DNA of 18,799 bases from Bacilli bacterium. Its GTDB lineage: Bacteria; Bacillota_I; Bacilli_A; RF39; UBA660. Under the pieces are notes generated by a model, which did no database searches, was not told where the DNA came from, and saw only the letters and a list, made by a program, of their open reading frames with translations. Position 1 is the stretch's first letter, and the number at the start of each line of letters is the position of its first letter. Below, piece after piece: positions 1-7,386 of the stretch. The DNA lies in contig JAFPMR010000025.1 of the NCBI GenBank assembly GCA_017411235.1, positions 1-18,799 of the forward strand. Reading direction: 5' to 3'. Made by a program: the position numbers and the translations under genes.

Positions 1-990
1 TATAAGAGTTTCTTTGAAACTATTGACTTTGTACACAAACAAAATGGAAAGAACAAAGTATTTATCTTCTTTGATATAGTTCATTGTGGTCTAAAGTACC
101 AAGCTGGTTACATGGATTATAAACTTTTTGAAATGTACAATTTAAACAAAAGACAAAGAGCTACAGTATTAACTAGAGGTATTAATAATGCTTTAGTTAA
201 GAAATATAATGATCCAGCTTATAACTATTTATTAGATGATAAAATTGAATTCAATAAAAAGTTCAACAAATATCTAAATAGAGACTGGATGGAAATAACT
301 AATACTGAAGAAAACTTTAATGAATTTAAAGAATTCTGTAAAAAACATAACGAAATTATTGTTAAACCAATAGATGAATCCTGTGGTAAAGGAGTAGAAA
401 AACTTACTGTTACTGATAAGAACGCTAAAAAAATCTATGATAACTTATGGGAAACAAAGAGATATCTAGTAGAAGAAGTAGCAGTACAATGTAAGGAAAT
501 ATCTAGATTACATCCTAATTCAGTTAATACTATAAGAATAGTTACACTAAATAATGTAATAGTACAAGCATTCTTACGTATAGGAAATAAAGGTAATGTA
601 GTAGATAACTTTAACCATGATGGTTTAGTTGCTCCTATTAATATTGAAACAGGAATTATTGATTATCCAGCTATCGCTAAAAAGGGTGGAATATTTGAAA
701 AACACCCAATGACAGGAGAAGATATTCTATGGTTCCAAATTCCAAAATGGCCTAGAATCAAAAGATATATAGAAAAAGCAGCTAAGGAAGTACCACAAGT
801 AAGATATGTAGGTTGGGACGTCTGCTTAGGAGAAAAAGATCCTTGCTTAATAGAAGGAAATCCATTCCCTGGACATGATTTATATCAATTGCCACCTCAT
901 CGTACTAATGGTATGGGAGTACTTCCTAGATTTAAAGAAGCTATGAATAGAAAAGAGGATGAAAATAGTGAAGATAGCAATAGCAACTGA
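1..990 (+). CDS. Sugar-transfer-associated ATP-grasp protein (5' end missing)
   Basis: The reading frame is open from the first base, so the start lies upstream; 329 residues plus the TGA stop are visible. The first ATG in frame, at 112, is internal. Seen: a lysine/glycine-rich ATP-binding segment (IIVKP...SCGKGVEKL, about 360-410), a following RYLVEEVAVQ hinge, the family-like HPNSVNTIRIVTL stretch (about 510-550), and a metal-binding ending CLIEGNPFPGHD (about 840-880) with the Glu and Asn expected to hold Mg-ATP. These match the ATP-grasp family found next to sugar transfer and capsule genes (PF14397 type), which is thought to ligate or modify surface polysaccharide intermediates in the cytoplasm. 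The exact substrate cannot be read from the sequence. Its last codons overlap rpiB, so the two are probably cotranscribed. Family assignment is fairly sure; function is inference. Confidence 0.8.
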   Translation, partial: YKSFFETIDFVHKQNGKNKVFIFFDIVHCGLKYQAGYMDYKLFEMYNLNKRQRATVLTRGINNALVKKYNDPAYNYLLDDKIEFNKKFNKYLNRDWMEITNTEENFNEFKEFCKKHNEIIVKPIDESCGKGVEKLTVTDKNAKKIYDNLWETKRYLVEEVAVQCKEISRLHPNSVNTIRIVTLNNVIVQAFLRIGNKGNVVDNFNHDGLVAPINIETGIIDYPAIAKKGGIFEKHPMTGEDILWFQIPKWPRIKRYIEKAAKEVPQVRYVGWDVCLGEKDPCLIEGNPFPGHDLYQLPPHRTNGMGVLPRFKEAMNRKEDENSEDSNSN

Positions 991-1399
991 TCACAATGGA
1001 GTTAATGAAAAGAAAGAGATAATGAAGGCTATACCTGAAATAGAATGGGTAGATAAAAGTCCAAATAATTATGATACAGATGACTATCCTGATTTTGCTT
1101 TTGCTGTTTGTGATGCATTAAATAATAAAGAAGTAGACTTAGGTGTCTTAATGTGTGGTACAGGTATTGGTATGAGTATTGCTGCCAACAAAGTAAAAGG
1201 AATTCTTTGTGGACATTGTTCTTCTGTAGAACAAGCACATTTAACAAGAGAACATAACCATGCAAATGTAATAGCACTAAGTTACAAACAAGACATAAAT
1301 GAACTTATTGAAATGATTAGAGAATTTGTTAAAACAAAACCATCTGAAGAAGAAAGACATTGTAGAAGAGTAAATAAAATATTAGATTACGAGAAATAA
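968..1399 (+). CDS. rpiB: Ribose-5-phosphate isomerase B (RpiB/LacAB family)
   Basis: Interconverts ribose 5-phosphate and ribulose 5-phosphate in the pentose phosphate pathway (cytoplasm). Seen: N-terminal KIAIATDHNG with the Asp-His pair of the family, the catalytic-cysteine motif MCGTGIGMSIAANKVKGI (Cys63 from this start), and TREHNHANVIALS with the conserved His/Asn. Length is 143 residues, close to the usual 145-150. Start choice: the ATG at 959 abuts AGAGG (954-958) with no spacing, whereas GTG at 968 has AGAGG nine bases upstream and yields the normal N-terminus (M)KIAI; I prefer GTG. The start lies inside the ATP-grasp gene (23-base overlap), implying translational coupling. LacA/LacB of tagatose metabolism share the fold, but a lone copy with this cysteine motif fits RpiB. 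Confidence 0.92.
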   Translation: MKIAIATDHNGVNEKKEIMKAIPEIEWVDKSPNNYDTDDYPDFAFAVCDALNNKEVDLGVLMCGTGIGMSIAANKVKGILCGHCSSVEQAHLTREHNHANVIALSYKQDINELIEMIREFVKTKPSEEERHCRRVNKILDYEK

Positions 1400-1400
1400 T

Positions 1401-1607
1401 ATGAATTTGTTAAAAGTAGCTTTATATATTATTACTTTATTTGCTAGTATCTTTGCTTACTCCGGTGTAGACTTTGATCAAATCATGAGAAAGAACAAAC
1501 CAATAGAAGCAAGAATACTTGTCTTATTCTTAAGTTTTGCAACTAGTTATCTAGTAACAAATTTTATTACTGATTTAATAGCAGTAAGTTCTATAATAAA
1601 AAAATAA
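1401..1607 (+). CDS. Small membrane protein, DUF1146 (YwzB-like)
   Basis: A 68-residue protein with two hydrophobic segments (about residues 4-21 and 38-60) separated by a charged loop, DFDQIMRKNKPIEARIL. The loop pattern followed by SFATSYLVTNFI is typical of the DUF1146/YwzB family of Bacilli integral membrane proteins, which in Bacillus sits near the ATP synthase and murAA genes and has no established function. The ATG follows the rpiB stop by one base (TAA-T-ATG) and has no clear ribosome site, so translation is probably coupled to rpiB. Confidence 0.75.
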   Translation: MNLLKVALYIITLFASIFAYSGVDFDQIMRKNKPIEARILVLFLSFATSYLVTNFITDLIAVSSIIKK

Positions 1608-1621
1608 ACATAATGTTTATT
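1603..1621 (+). terminator. Weak AT-only hairpin after the DUF1146 gene
   Basis: Seven-base inverted repeat AATAAAC (1603-1609) and GTTTATT (1615-1621) with a five-base loop, overlapping the stop codon. There is one G-C pair and no long T tract, so termination would be leaky at best. It is listed because it is the only candidate end for the first operon before the hpf promoter. Confidence 0.3.
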
Positions 1622-1642
1622 AATTAAAATTAATCTAAATTG

Positions 1643-1671
1643 TAGTCAATAAAACCATATGATGATATAAT
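1643..1671 (+). promoter_or_regulatory. hpf promoter
   Basis: Perfect -10 TATAAT (1666-1671) preceded by TG one base away (1663-1664), an extended -10, with a partial -35 TAGTCA (1643-1648) at 17-base spacing. The predicted transcript starts near 1678, just before the GGAAGG ribosome site at 1680-1685. No stress-sigma-type element was recognised, although hpf is stress-controlled in Bacillus. Confidence 0.65.
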
Positions 1672-1695
1672 ATAAGTACGGAAGGATGAATTTTT

Positions 1696-2238
1696 ATGAA
1701 ATTAAATATTCGTGGAGACAAGATGACAGTAACTCCTGCAATGAAAGCATACATTACAGAGAAGTTAGCAAAAATGGATAAATACTTTGAAAATCCAGAA
1801 GAAATAAGTACTAACGTACTAGTAAAGGTTAAAGGCTTAGAACAAATCATTGAAGTAACAGCTTTAACAAAAAGATTTACTCTAAGAGCTGAAGAATCCA
1901 ACGAAGATTTCTATGCAGCTGTTGACCTAGTAATCAATAAATTAGAAAGACAAATTAGAAAAAATAAAGATAGATTAAATAGAAAGTTTAAAAATGTAGA
2001 ACCGTTGGAATTCAACTTCAGCTATACACCTGAAGAAGATGTAGAAGAAGAAGAGAATACAGCAGAGATTGTAAAGAGAAAAAACATTTCTATGAAACCT
2101 ATGGATGAAGAGGAAGCAATGCTTCAAATTGAACTACTAAATCATGACTTCTTCGTATTCAAAAACATAGATGAAGAGTGTGTTTCAGTACTTTACAAAC
2201 GTAAAGATGGAAACTACGGTATAATTAATATGAAATAA
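1696..2238 (+). CDS. hpf: Ribosome hibernation promoting factor, long form
   Basis: Binds the 30S decoding centre in resting cells and drives 70S dimerisation into inactive 100S particles. Seen: an N-terminal S30AE domain (residues 1 to about 100: MKLNIRGDKMTVTPAMKAYI, then the basic helix KLERQIRKNKDRLNRKF) and a separate C-terminal dimerisation domain (about 125-180: KNISMKPMDEEEAMLQIELL, HDFFVF, YKRKDGNYGII). At 180 residues it is the long type typical of Firmicutes rather than the short enterobacterial HPF/YfiA. The acidic linker EEDVEEEENT joins the two. Start ATG has GGAAGG ten bases upstream. It is a monocistronic unit directly before secA, the same order as in Bacillus (yvyD/hpf-secA-prfB). 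Confidence 0.95.
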   Translation: MKLNIRGDKMTVTPAMKAYITEKLAKMDKYFENPEEISTNVLVKVKGLEQIIEVTALTKRFTLRAEESNEDFYAAVDLVINKLERQIRKNKDRLNRKFKNVEPLEFNFSYTPEEDVEEEENTAEIVKRKNISMKPMDEEEAMLQIELLNHDFFVFKNIDEECVSVLYKRKDGNYGIINMK

Positions 2239-2260
2239 GGAGTCTAAAACTCCTTTTTTT
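2237..2260 (+). terminator. Intrinsic terminator of hpf
   Basis: Seven-base stem AAGGAGT / ACTCCTT (2237-2243 and 2249-2255), loop CTAAA, run of seven T to 2260. The stem begins inside the hpf stop codon. Confidence 0.9.
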
Positions 2261-2314
2261 ATTGAATTTATCTAAAAAATATCATAAAATAGATACACGT
2301 GGGCAAATATCAAA

Positions 2315-2342
2315 TTTACATATAAAAATTTTTTGATATAAT
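2315..2342 (+). promoter_or_regulatory. secA promoter
   Basis: -35 TTTACA (2315-2320), 16-base spacer, extended -10 TGaTATAAT (2334-2342). Start of transcription expected near 2349, so the leader is about 14 bases. Confidence 0.75.
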
Positions 2343-2362
2343 AATCGATGGAGGACTGCGCA

Positions 2363-4861
2363 ATGGGATTATTTAGAAAATTAATCGACTCAGAATATAA
2401 AGAACTAAAAAGGTTTGAAAAGATAGCAAATCAAATTGATGCTTTAAGTGATGAAATGGAAGCCCTATCAGACGAAGAACTTAGAGCAAAAACAGATGAA
2501 TTCAAAAAAGAATTAGAAGATGGTAAAACATTAGATGATATAATCGTTCCTGCTTTCGCAGTAGTAAGAGAAGCAGCATACCGTGTTATTGGTGAAAAAC
2601 CATACTTTGTCCAATTATTAGGTGGTTTAGCAATTCACTATGGTAACATAGCTGAAATGAAAACTGGTGAAGGTAAAACATTAGTTGCAACAATGCCAGC
2701 TTACTTAAATGCTTTAACAGGAAAAGGTGTTCATATTATCACAGTTAACGAATACTTAGCAGATCGTGATAGTAAGTGGATGGGAAAAATACATGAATTC
2801 TTAGGATTAACAGTTGGTGTTAATAAAAGAGAAATGTCACCACAACAAAAAAGAGATGCTTATAATTGTGATGTATTATATTCAACAAATAATGAAATTG
2901 GTTTCGACTACTTAAGAGATAACATGGTAGTTAGAGCACAAGATAGAGTTCAAAGACCATTAAACTTTGTAATTGTCGACGAAGTTGACTCAATCTTAAT
3001 CGATGAAGCTCGTACACCATTAATTATTTCTGGTGGAAAAATGGATTCAAGAGATTTATATACTCAAGCTGATAGAGCTGTTAAGAGTTTAGATCCTGAA
3101 GATTATACAGTTGATGAAAAAACTAAGAGTGTTTCATTAAATGATAGTGGATCAGAAAAGATTGAAAAAATGTTCCATTTAAAGAATCTATATGATTTAG
3201 AAAACGCTGTATTAGTACACCATTTAAATCAAGCATTAAAAGCAAACTATGGATTCCATATTGATGTTGATTATGTTGTTGAAGATGGTGAAGTAATCAT
3301 CGTTGACCAATTTACTGGACGTTTAATGCATGGTCGTCAATATAGTGACGGACTACATCAAGCTATTGAAGCCAAAGAAGGCGTTAAGATCAACGAAGAA
3401 ACTAAGACAATGGCAACAATTACATTCCAAAACTTATTCAGAATGTACAATAAATTATCTGGTATGACAGGTACTGCTAAAACAGAAGAAGAGGAATTCA
3501 GAGATATCTACAACATGTATGTTATCCAAATTCCAACAAATAAACCTGTAATCAGACAAGACTATCCAGATTTAGTATATGCCACTGAAGCTGGTAAGTT
3601 TAAAGCTATCGTAAATAAAATTAAAGAAATACATGAAACAGGACAACCTATCCTAGTTGGTACAGTTTCAGTTGAAAACAACGAAAAACTAAGTGCTATG
3701 CTTAAAAAAGAAGGATTAAAGCATGAAGTATTAAATGCTAAGAATCATGAAAGAGAAGCAGAAATAATTGCTCAAGCTGGTCAAAAAGGTGCAATTACTA
3801 TTGCAACTAATATGGCTGGTCGTGGTACCGATATTAAATTAGGTGAAGGTGTTGTAGAACTTGGTGGTCTAGCAGTAATTGGTACTGAAAGACATGAATC
3901 AAGACGTATCGATAATCAGTTACGTGGACGTTCTGGTCGTCAAGGAGACCCAGGTATGTCACAATTCTTCGTATCATTCGATGATGACTTAATGAGAAGA
4001 TTCGGAACTGATAAGATTAAACAAATGTTAATCAGTGTTGGATTTGGTGATGATCAAGCAATTCGTTCAAGAACATTCACTAAATCAATTGAACAAGCAC
4101 AAAGAAAAGTTGAAGGTAACAACTACGATACTCGTAAATCATTACTTGATTACGATAACGTAATGAATGAACAAAGAGAAATCATTTACTCAAGACGTAA
4201 TGAAATCCTTGATCAAGAATCAATTGAAGAACGTACACAAGCAACATTCAATACAAATATTGCTAACTTAGTAAGTTCACATATTGAACCAGAAGGTTAC
4301 CTAACAGATGATGACAAGAACGAAATCATCGAATACTTAAATACAAACTTAATTAAAACAAAACCATTATCAGTTGATGATATCTTAGAAATGAAAGATA
4401 CAGTAGAGATAACTAACTACTTAACTGATAAAGTTAAAGAAGACTATAAAGCTAAAACTAAAGATATTCCAAGAGAAGTTATTAATGAATTCGAAAAAGC
4501 TATCGCTTTAAGAGTTATTGATGAAGCATGGATAGATCATATCGGTGCAATGGAACACTTAAGAGAAGGTATTGGTCTTCGTGGTTATGGACAAACAAAT
4601 CCTCTACAAGCATATACTATGGAAGGATATGAATTGTTCGATGACTTAATGAGCAGTATTGAATCTCAAATTTCAGTATACTTACTAAAAGCAGAAGTAA
4701 GACAAAACACTGAAAGAAAAGAACAAAGAAATAATAAAATAGTTCATGATACACACGTTAAAGTAAAAGGAACTCCTATTAAAAAGGAAAAGAAAGTTGG
4801 TCGTAACGACCCATGTCCATGTGGATCAGGACTTAAATACAAGAACTGCCATGGTAAATAA
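2363..4861 (+). CDS. secA: Preprotein translocase ATPase SecA
   Basis: The motor ATPase that pushes unfolded secretory proteins through SecYEG at the membrane. Seen: N-terminal GLFRKLIDSEYKELKRF, Walker A MKTGEGKT (residues 99-106), DEAD-type Walker B VDEVDSILIDEARTPLIISG, the preprotein-binding region, GMTGTAKTEEEEF, second nucleotide-binding fold with TNMAGRGTDIKLG and QLRGRSGRQGDPG, the helical scaffold/wing regions, and a C-terminal zinc-binding tail CPCGSGLKYKNCHGK that contacts SecB/lipid/ribosome in other species. Length 832 is normal. An ATG at 2348 is in frame, but GGAGG (2350-2354) lies just inside it and eight bases before ATG 2363, which gives the standard MGLF start. It is a single SecA with its own promoter and terminator. 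Confidence is very high. Confidence 0.98.
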   Translation: MGLFRKLIDSEYKELKRFEKIANQIDALSDEMEALSDEELRAKTDEFKKELEDGKTLDDIIVPAFAVVREAAYRVIGEKPYFVQLLGGLAIHYGNIAEMKTGEGKTLVATMPAYLNALTGKGVHIITVNEYLADRDSKWMGKIHEFLGLTVGVNKREMSPQQKRDAYNCDVLYSTNNEIGFDYLRDNMVVRAQDRVQRPLNFVIVDEVDSILIDEARTPLIISGGKMDSRDLYTQADRAVKSLDPEDYTVDEKTKSVSLNDSGSEKIEKMFHLKNLYDLENAVLVHHLNQALKANYGFHIDVDYVVEDGEVIIVDQFTGRLMHGRQYSDGLHQAIEAKEGVKINEETKTMATITFQNLFRMYNKLSGMTGTAKTEEEEFRDIYNMYVIQIPTNKPVIRQDYPDLVYATEAGKFKAIVNKIKEIHETGQPILVGTVSVENNEKLSAMLKKEGLKHEVLNAKNHEREAEIIAQAGQKGAITIATNMAGRGTDIKLGEGVVELGGLAVIGTERHESRRIDNQLRGRSGRQGDPGMSQFFVSFDDDLMRRFGTDKIKQMLISVGFGDDQAIRSRTFTKSIEQAQRKVEGNNYDTRKSLLDYDNVMNEQREIIYSRRNEILDQESIEERTQATFNTNIANLVSSHIEPEGYLTDDDKNEIIEYLNTNLIKTKPLSVDDILEMKDTVEITNYLTDKVKEDYKAKTKDIPREVINEFEKAIALRVIDEAWIDHIGAMEHLREGIGLRGYGQTNPLQAYTMEGYELFDDLMSSIESQISVYLLKAEVRQNTERKEQRNNKIVHDTHVKVKGTPIKKEKKVGRNDPCPCGSGLKYKNCHGK

Positions 4862-4862
4862 T

Positions 4863-4888
4863 AAAAAGCCTATAAAATAGGCTTTTTT
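4863..4888 (+). terminator. Intrinsic terminator of secA
   Basis: Eight-base stem AAGCCTAT / ATAGGCTT (4866-4873, 4877-4884) with AAA loop and six T. Confidence 0.92.
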
Positions 4889-4890
4889 CT

Positions 4891-4919
4891 TTGGCTTTTA
4901 TTAAGAAAATAGGTATAAT
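4891..4919 (+). promoter_or_regulatory. Promoter of the deoxyribosyltransferase-like gene
   Basis: -35 TTGGCT (4891-4896), 17-base spacer, perfect -10 TATAAT (4914-4919). The start codon is 20 bases further on. Confidence 0.65.
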
Positions 4920-4939
4920 ATCAATAGGAGGGTTTTGAT

Positions 4940-5674
4940 ATGTTAACTTATACAAAATATGATGATATAGATATAGACGAAGAACTAAGAAAAATAGAAG
5001 AATGTGAGCAAGCACAAGTACGTGTAGATCAAAATAACAAAAAATGTTTATTTATTCTAGGCATGCTATTTGTTAATGGCGTTAAGATTGATATCTTAAA
5101 TGAAGGTGAACTAAGAATAGATCAAGAAGGAAAATCATTCTCTAAAATGGCTTTTGTCTGGAATAGATTAGGATTAAATACATTTACAAATGATAGATTT
5201 GATTTGGGTAAAAAAATAGTAGATGCAAGAGAATCTGGAACTAGAGTAGAAAGAATTAATAACGAACCAATTGAAAATAAAATATTCTTAATATGTCCAG
5301 TTAGAAATGCTACACCAGAACAAAGAAAATGGATAGAAGATTTTGTCGAAGAAAAATTCCAAAACAACTTTATAGTTCATGCTCCACATTTACATACAAA
5401 TCAAGTTGATCAATTAGGTGGATATAATATATGTAAGCAAAATGCAACTGCAGTTGCTACATCTAGTGAAATAGATGTTTATTATGATCAATCAAGTACT
5501 GGAAGTGTATTTGATCTAGGAGTTGCATATGCTTTGCATAAGCCATTAAAGTTATTAAATCCAGAGGAAATAACATTTAATGAAGATGATTTAATAGATA
5601 GTATTATTAAAAATTGGCCATATAACGAAAGACCAAAAACAAAGGTATTATCAAGCAATAAACAAAATAGCTAG
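4940..5674 (+). CDS. Nucleoside 2-deoxyribosyltransferase-like protein with extra N-terminal domain
   Basis: A 244-residue protein without signal peptide or membrane segment. The C-terminal half (about 112-215) has the layout of the nucleoside deoxyribosyltransferase/DUF-type Rossmann-like fold: KIFLICPVRNATPEQRKWIE (beta strand, phosphate-type loop, helix), a middle QLGGYNICKQNATAVATSSE, and a closing GSVFDLGVAYALHKPL. In true transferases the nucleophile is a Glu in a GTxFE(L/I)G motif; here the equivalent position is Asp192, so base exchange may be lost or altered. The N-terminal 110 residues (an acidic start, then KKCLFILGMLFVNGVKIDIL) match nothing I recognise. Start fixed by AGGAGGG (4926-4932). 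It could be an NAD- or nucleotide-binding sensor, a nucleotide-salvage enzyme, or a TIR-like relative. It stands alone with its own promoter and terminator. Confidence 0.55.
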   Translation: MLTYTKYDDIDIDEELRKIEECEQAQVRVDQNNKKCLFILGMLFVNGVKIDILNEGELRIDQEGKSFSKMAFVWNRLGLNTFTNDRFDLGKKIVDARESGTRVERINNEPIENKIFLICPVRNATPEQRKWIEDFVEEKFQNNFIVHAPHLHTNQVDQLGGYNICKQNATAVATSSEIDVYYDQSSTGSVFDLGVAYALHKPLKLLNPEEITFNEDDLIDSIIKNWPYNERPKTKVLSSNKQNS

Positions 5675-5697
5675 TGTGTAAACCACTAGTCTTTTTT
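5671..5697 (+). terminator. Intrinsic terminator
   Basis: Six-base stem CTAGTG / CACTAG (5671-5676, 5684-5689), seven-base loop, TC then six T. The stem overlaps the TAG stop codon of the upstream gene. Confidence 0.8.
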
Positions 5698-5699
5698 AA

Positions 5700-5729
5700 T
5701 TGCTTGGAAATACATATAAGGGGTATAAT
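5700..5729 (+). promoter_or_regulatory. Promoter of the Asn/Met-rich surface protein
   Basis: -10 TATAAT (5724-5729) is perfect. The -35 is weak: TTGCTT (5700-5705) at 18 bases. It follows the terminator directly. Confidence 0.55.
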
Positions 5730-5755
5730 CAAAGTATAAAATAGGAGGGGTCTGT

Positions 5756-6697
5756 ATGAATAACGGAAATCGATTTTTTGGAGGCCCAGCAGGTAATTCA
5801 TCATTCGGTGGAGATCCAAACAACTTTAATAATATGAACAATGGTATGAATCCTGGTATGAATAACATAAATCCAGGAATGGGAATGAACCCTGGAATGG
5901 GAAATGAAATGAACATGGGCATGAGCCCAGAAATGCCAAATAATATGAATATGGCTCAACAGCCAATGATGAATCAAGGCATGAATCCTGGTATGAATCC
6001 AGGAATGACCAATGGCATGAATCCTGGTATGAATAACATGAATCCAGGAATGGGAATGAATTCAATGCCTAACCAAAATATGGCTTATAATCAATTTCAA
6101 AATCAAAACATTGGATATAACAATGGTAGTGGAACCTCTCCAAGTCCTAAAAAATCCATAGATAAAGTAAAACTAATAGGTATCGGTGGAATCATCTTAG
6201 TTATTATAATAATAATCCTTGCAGTAGTAATATCTGGTGGAAAAAAAGATTCAAGTGGAAAAGGTGGATCTCAAGCAAATGGAGCAAAGTATAAGAAGAC
6301 ATTAACATGCTCAACTCACAGTGACGTAATTGGATTAGTATTAGATTCACAATGGGTTTTCTATATCAATGATGGAGAAGTAGCAATTGACTATTCAAAG
6401 GTATATCAAATTGATCAATTCCATTCAGCAGATTATGATACAGAAGCTAAAAAAGATGCTTTTGCTCAACAATTAATGGAAGAGACAAAGGAAGCATGCG
6501 CAGATAATAGTTGTAAGTCAACTACTGATTACAAAAAGGGCAAATCATTAAAACTAACTATATCTTATTCCGCTTCACAAGCAAATGCGTTGCTTGGTAA
6601 TGGTCTTAGTAGTAAAACAGCAGATGAGATATATACCAAGCTAAAAACAACAACTGAATCCGGAGAACTTGACGGATCAGTTCACACATGTAAATAA
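5756..6697 (+). CDS. Single-pass membrane protein with Asn/Met/Gly/Pro-rich cytoplasmic tail
   Basis: Not recognised as a named family. Three parts are visible in the 313 residues. Residues 1-135 are low complexity, rich in N, M, G and P, with repeated NPGM(N/G)-type units and no hydrophobic stretch. Residues 142-162 form one strong membrane helix (LIGIGGIILVIIIIILAVVI) after a KSIDKVK basic stretch, so the tail is probably inside and the rest outside. Residues 165-313 are a soluble domain with four cysteines (TCSTHSD, ACADNSC, HTC), likely two disulfides, and few basic residues. It has no export signal other than the membrane helix and no LPXTG. AGGAGGGG lies seven bases before the ATG. It sits alone between two terminators. 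The tail may be a disordered scaffolding or interaction region; the domain outside may sense or bind something. Existence is sure, function unknown. Confidence 0.8.
   Translation: MNNGNRFFGGPAGNSSFGGDPNNFNNMNNGMNPGMNNINPGMGMNPGMGNEMNMGMSPEMPNNMNMAQQPMMNQGMNPGMNPGMTNGMNPGMNNMNPGMGMNSMPNQNMAYNQFQNQNIGYNNGSGTSPSPKKSIDKVKLIGIGGIILVIIIIILAVVISGGKKDSSGKGGSQANGAKYKKTLTCSTHSDVIGLVLDSQWVFYINDGEVAIDYSKVYQIDQFHSADYDTEAKKDAFAQQLMEETKEACADNSCKSTTDYKKGKSLKLTISYSASQANALLGNGLSSKTADEIYTKLKTTTESGELDGSVHTCK
5846..6060 (+). repeat. 44-base imperfect direct repeat within the Met-rich tail
   Basis: Bases 5846-5889 and 6017-6060 are the same 44 bases with one difference (A at 5869, G at 6040, Ile versus Met codon). 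Smaller ATGAATCC(T/A)GG(T/A)ATG units lie between. This shows the repetitive tail grew by duplication and may vary in length between strains. Confidence 0.8.
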
Positions 6698-6719
6698 AAA
6701 GCTCTAAAGAGCTTTTTTT
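6696..6719 (+). terminator. Intrinsic terminator
   Basis: Stem AAAGCTC / GAGCTTT (from 6698 to 6715) with loop TAAA and seven T (6713-6719), overlapping the stop codon. The next promoter begins within its T tract. Confidence 0.9.
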
Positions 6720-6723
6720 ATTG

Positions 6724-6732
6724 TGTTATAAT
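6724..6732 (+). promoter_or_regulatory. Extended -10 promoter of the four-gene unit
   Basis: TGtTATAAT at 6724-6732. Any -35 would fall in the preceding terminator and is not recognisable. Transcription should begin near 6739-6740, about 11 bases before the start codon. Confidence 0.6.
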
Positions 6733-6750
6733 AATAATATGGGTGGGTCC

Positions 6751-7371
6751 ATGGAAAATAAAGAAAAAAACAATCTAAAGGAAAGTACAATTAAGTATTA
6801 CAACAAAAATGCTACTTTGTATTTTGAACAAACCAAAGGCGGAGATATGTCCGCAAACTATAACAAATTCCTAATGCTTTTACCAAAAGGAGCAAGTATA
6901 CTAGATTTTGGGTGTGGTTCAGGAAGAGATAGTAGATATTTTATTGAACATGGATATCGAGTAACTGCAGTAGATGGATCTCAAGAAATGTGTGACTTAG
7001 CATCTAAATACATAGGTCAACCAGTACAATGTATGAGATTTGATGAACTAGAAGAGGAATCAACTTACGATGGTATTTGGGCTTGTTCATCAATATTACA
7101 TGTAGAAAGAAAAGAATTACCAAGTATTATTCAAAAAATGTTAAGAGCTATAAATGACAATGGAGTTATATATGCTAGCTTTAAATTAGGAGATAAAGAA
7201 ATCGTACAGGAAGAAAAATACTATAATTATATAACAAGAGACATTTTAGAAGAATTATTAAAACAAGCCGACCCCAACGCGAGATTAAAAGAATATTACG
7301 AAACAGAAACGTATGATAGTGTTCAACGACCAACAACTTCTTGGGGAAACTTTTTAATAAAGAAAAAATAA
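6751..7371 (+). CDS. Class I SAM-dependent methyltransferase
   Basis: A 206-residue cytoplasmic methyltransferase of the Methyltransf_11/25 type. Seen: the SAM-binding motif I ILDFGCGSGRDSRYF (Asp52, glycines 54-58), the acidic end of strand two AVDGSQEMCDLA, motif at strand four YDGIWACSSILHV, and NGVIYASFKLG at strand five. No substrate-specific domain is visible, so the target (small molecule, protein or RNA) is unknown; TehB-like detoxification enzymes share this plan. Start: an in-frame TTG at 6721 lies upstream of the -10 box and ATG 6739 would be leaderless; ATG 6751 has GGTGGG (6742-6747) three bases before it and is preferred. It is followed 15 bases on by the anchored protein at 7387 with no terminator, so the four genes up to 8910 form one unit. 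Confidence 0.85.
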   Translation: MENKEKNNLKESTIKYYNKNATLYFEQTKGGDMSANYNKFLMLLPKGASILDFGCGSGRDSRYFIEHGYRVTAVDGSQEMCDLASKYIGQPVQCMRFDELEEESTYDGIWACSSILHVERKELPSIIQKMLRAINDNGVIYASFKLGDKEIVQEEKYYNYITRDILEELLKQADPNARLKEYYETETYDSVQRPTTSWGNFLIKKK

Positions 7372-7386
7372 AAAAGGAGGTTTAAC

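Noticed and set aside
5846..6060. CRISPR-like array from repeated ATGAATCC units
   Set aside because: Repeat units are in-frame coding sequence of uneven length with no unique spacers.
5686..6065. Minus-strand Pro/Phe/Ile repeat proteins opposite the Met-rich tail
   Set aside because: They are mirror images of the repetitive plus-strand tail and have no supporting start signals.
6721..6750. TTG at 6721 or ATG at 6739 as start of the methyltransferase
   Set aside because: The TATAAT box lies in this stretch, so 6721 is untranscribed from that promoter; 6739 would have no ribosome site.
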